A model generated the notes under the pieces. The model made no database searches and was not told the origin of the DNA. It worked only from the letters and a program-made list of their open reading frames with translations. A stretch of DNA of 5,385 bases. Origin: Ruminococcaceae bacterium UBA4871 (GTDB taxonomy: Bacteria; Bacillota; Clostridia; Oscillospirales; Acutalibacteraceae). The stretch is taken from the NCBI GenBank assembly GCA_002399445.1, contig DHDR01000034.1, forward strand, positions 1 through 5,385, read 5' to 3'. Below, in pieces: positions 4,972 through 5,385 of the stretch. The translations under genes were made by a program, and so were the position numbers. Within the stretch, counting starts at the first letter, position 1. Every line of letters starts with the position of its first letter.

Positions 4972-5385
4972 TCACTCCTGACTGCTCAGCGCATGCAACT
5001 CCCGCTGAGCCGGAGCAAGCGCAGAATAATTTGTCAATACATATAACTTCCGTTCCTGTGGCAGTGCCTGTGTCAGTTTGACGGCTTCAGTAACATTTTT
5101 GACCAGTTGTGCGGAAATGCCTGCATACTTCAGTCGTACCTGCAGGTCATTCATCCGATGCCCTCCGGCATAAACGACCAGATCTTTTTCTTGTGCCAGC
5201 CATTCAAAATCCACATCCCACAGCCAAGAAATATCATTGCCGTCATTGTCATGGTCATTAATAATAAAATAGACAGTTTTGGGATCTGGGTCCTGCAGCA
5301 GCAAACTCATATTCTGGTTAAAACCAGTCGGATTTTTCGCAAGATTCAAGACAACAGACGTACCATGGACTGCAAATTTCTGCAG
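4972..5385 (-). CDS. murT: Lipid II isoglutaminyl synthase, Mur ligase-like subunit MurT (C-terminal part, runs off window)
   Basis: The last 137 residues of MurT, the ATP-dependent partner of GatD. The frame is open to the window edge; full-length MurT is about 430-460 residues. This part covers the end of the Mur ligase fold and the DUF1727 C-terminal domain that contacts GatD. Visible motifs, counted from the first codon in the window: NLAKNPTGFNQ (14-24), the acidic INDHDNDGNDISWLWDVDFE segment (42-61, family signature DxxDGxDxSWxWDxDFE), YAGGHRMNDLQVRLKYAGI (72-90) and LYVLTNYSAL (114-123). The TTG at 5349 is an internal Leu codon, because conserved sequence continues upstream of it. The zinc-ribbon and ATP-binding parts lie outside the window. 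First gene of an operon with gatD. Confidence 0.92.
   Translation of the reverse strand: MQKFAVHGTSVVLNLAKNPTGFNQNMSLLLQDPDPKTVYFIINDHDNDGNDISWLWDVDFEWLAQEKDLVVYAGGHRMNDLQVRLKYAGISAQLVKNVTEAVKLTQALPQERKLYVLTNYSALAPAQRELHALSSQE
4975..4979 (-). promoter_or_regulatory. gatD ribosome binding site inside the murT 3' end
   Basis: AGGAG on the minus strand sits in the last codons of murT, overlapping the sequence just before its TGA stop and 10 nt before the gatD ATG. A ribosome finishing murT would thus reach the gatD site directly, which favours coupled translation and balanced amounts of the two subunits. Confidence 0.6.

Noticed and set aside
4972..5349. Complete 125-residue protein starting at TTG 5349
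   Set aside because: Conserved MurT sequence continues in frame to the window edge, so the TTG is an internal leucine codon.

Overview
The window looks like chromosomal core DNA from a low-to-moderate GC, endospore-forming Firmicute, most likely a member of the Clostridia. This rests on an intact sporulation sigma factor of the SigK type with a hydrophobic pro-sequence, a PerR-type Fur-family regulator, a MurT/GatD lipid II amidation pair, a D-Ala-D-Ala carboxypeptidase and strong AGGAGG-type ribosome binding sites. A Ruminococcaceae/Oscillospiraceae-like origin fits but is only an impression. I see no mobile element, CRISPR array, tRNA or rRNA.

Layout from left to right. (1) 64-477, minus strand: PerR-like Fur-family repressor with all five PerR regulatory-metal ligands. 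Its upstream region (478-633) holds two tandem sigma-A-like promoters and two near-identical 20-bp repeats resembling Fur/Per boxes, which suggests autoregulation. (2) 712-760: hairpin terminator for the next gene. (3) 820-1773, minus strand: N-terminally anchored D-Ala-D-Ala carboxypeptidase (family S11), with an altered second active-site motif and no C-terminal domain. (4) 1774-2041: divergent intergenic region with a strong SigK/SigE-type promoter toward sigK, an overlapping 7-bp dyad, and a weaker forespore-like promoter candidate toward the carboxypeptidase. (5) 2042-2725, plus strand: sigK, TTG start, uninterrupted. (6) 2888-4117, plus strand: pepT, tripeptidase. (7) 4127-4171: long-stem bidirectional terminator between convergent genes. 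(8) 4197-4964 and 4972-5385 (runs off the right edge), minus strand: gatD and the C-terminal third of murT, 7 nt apart.

Functional reading: murT/gatD amidate the D-Glu of lipid II, and the carboxypeptidase trims stem-peptide D-Ala, so two of the loci act on peptidoglycan. SigK is the late mother-cell sigma factor. Its promoter matches its own consensus, so it may be self-sustaining as in Bacillus. The carboxypeptidase lies divergent to sigK and may be sporulation-linked, but the evidence for that is weak. PepT and PerR are housekeeping and stress functions with no obvious link to their neighbours. I did not find a convincing undescribed system. The most interesting material is regulatory DNA (478-633 and 1905-2041) and the sequence departures in the carboxypeptidase.
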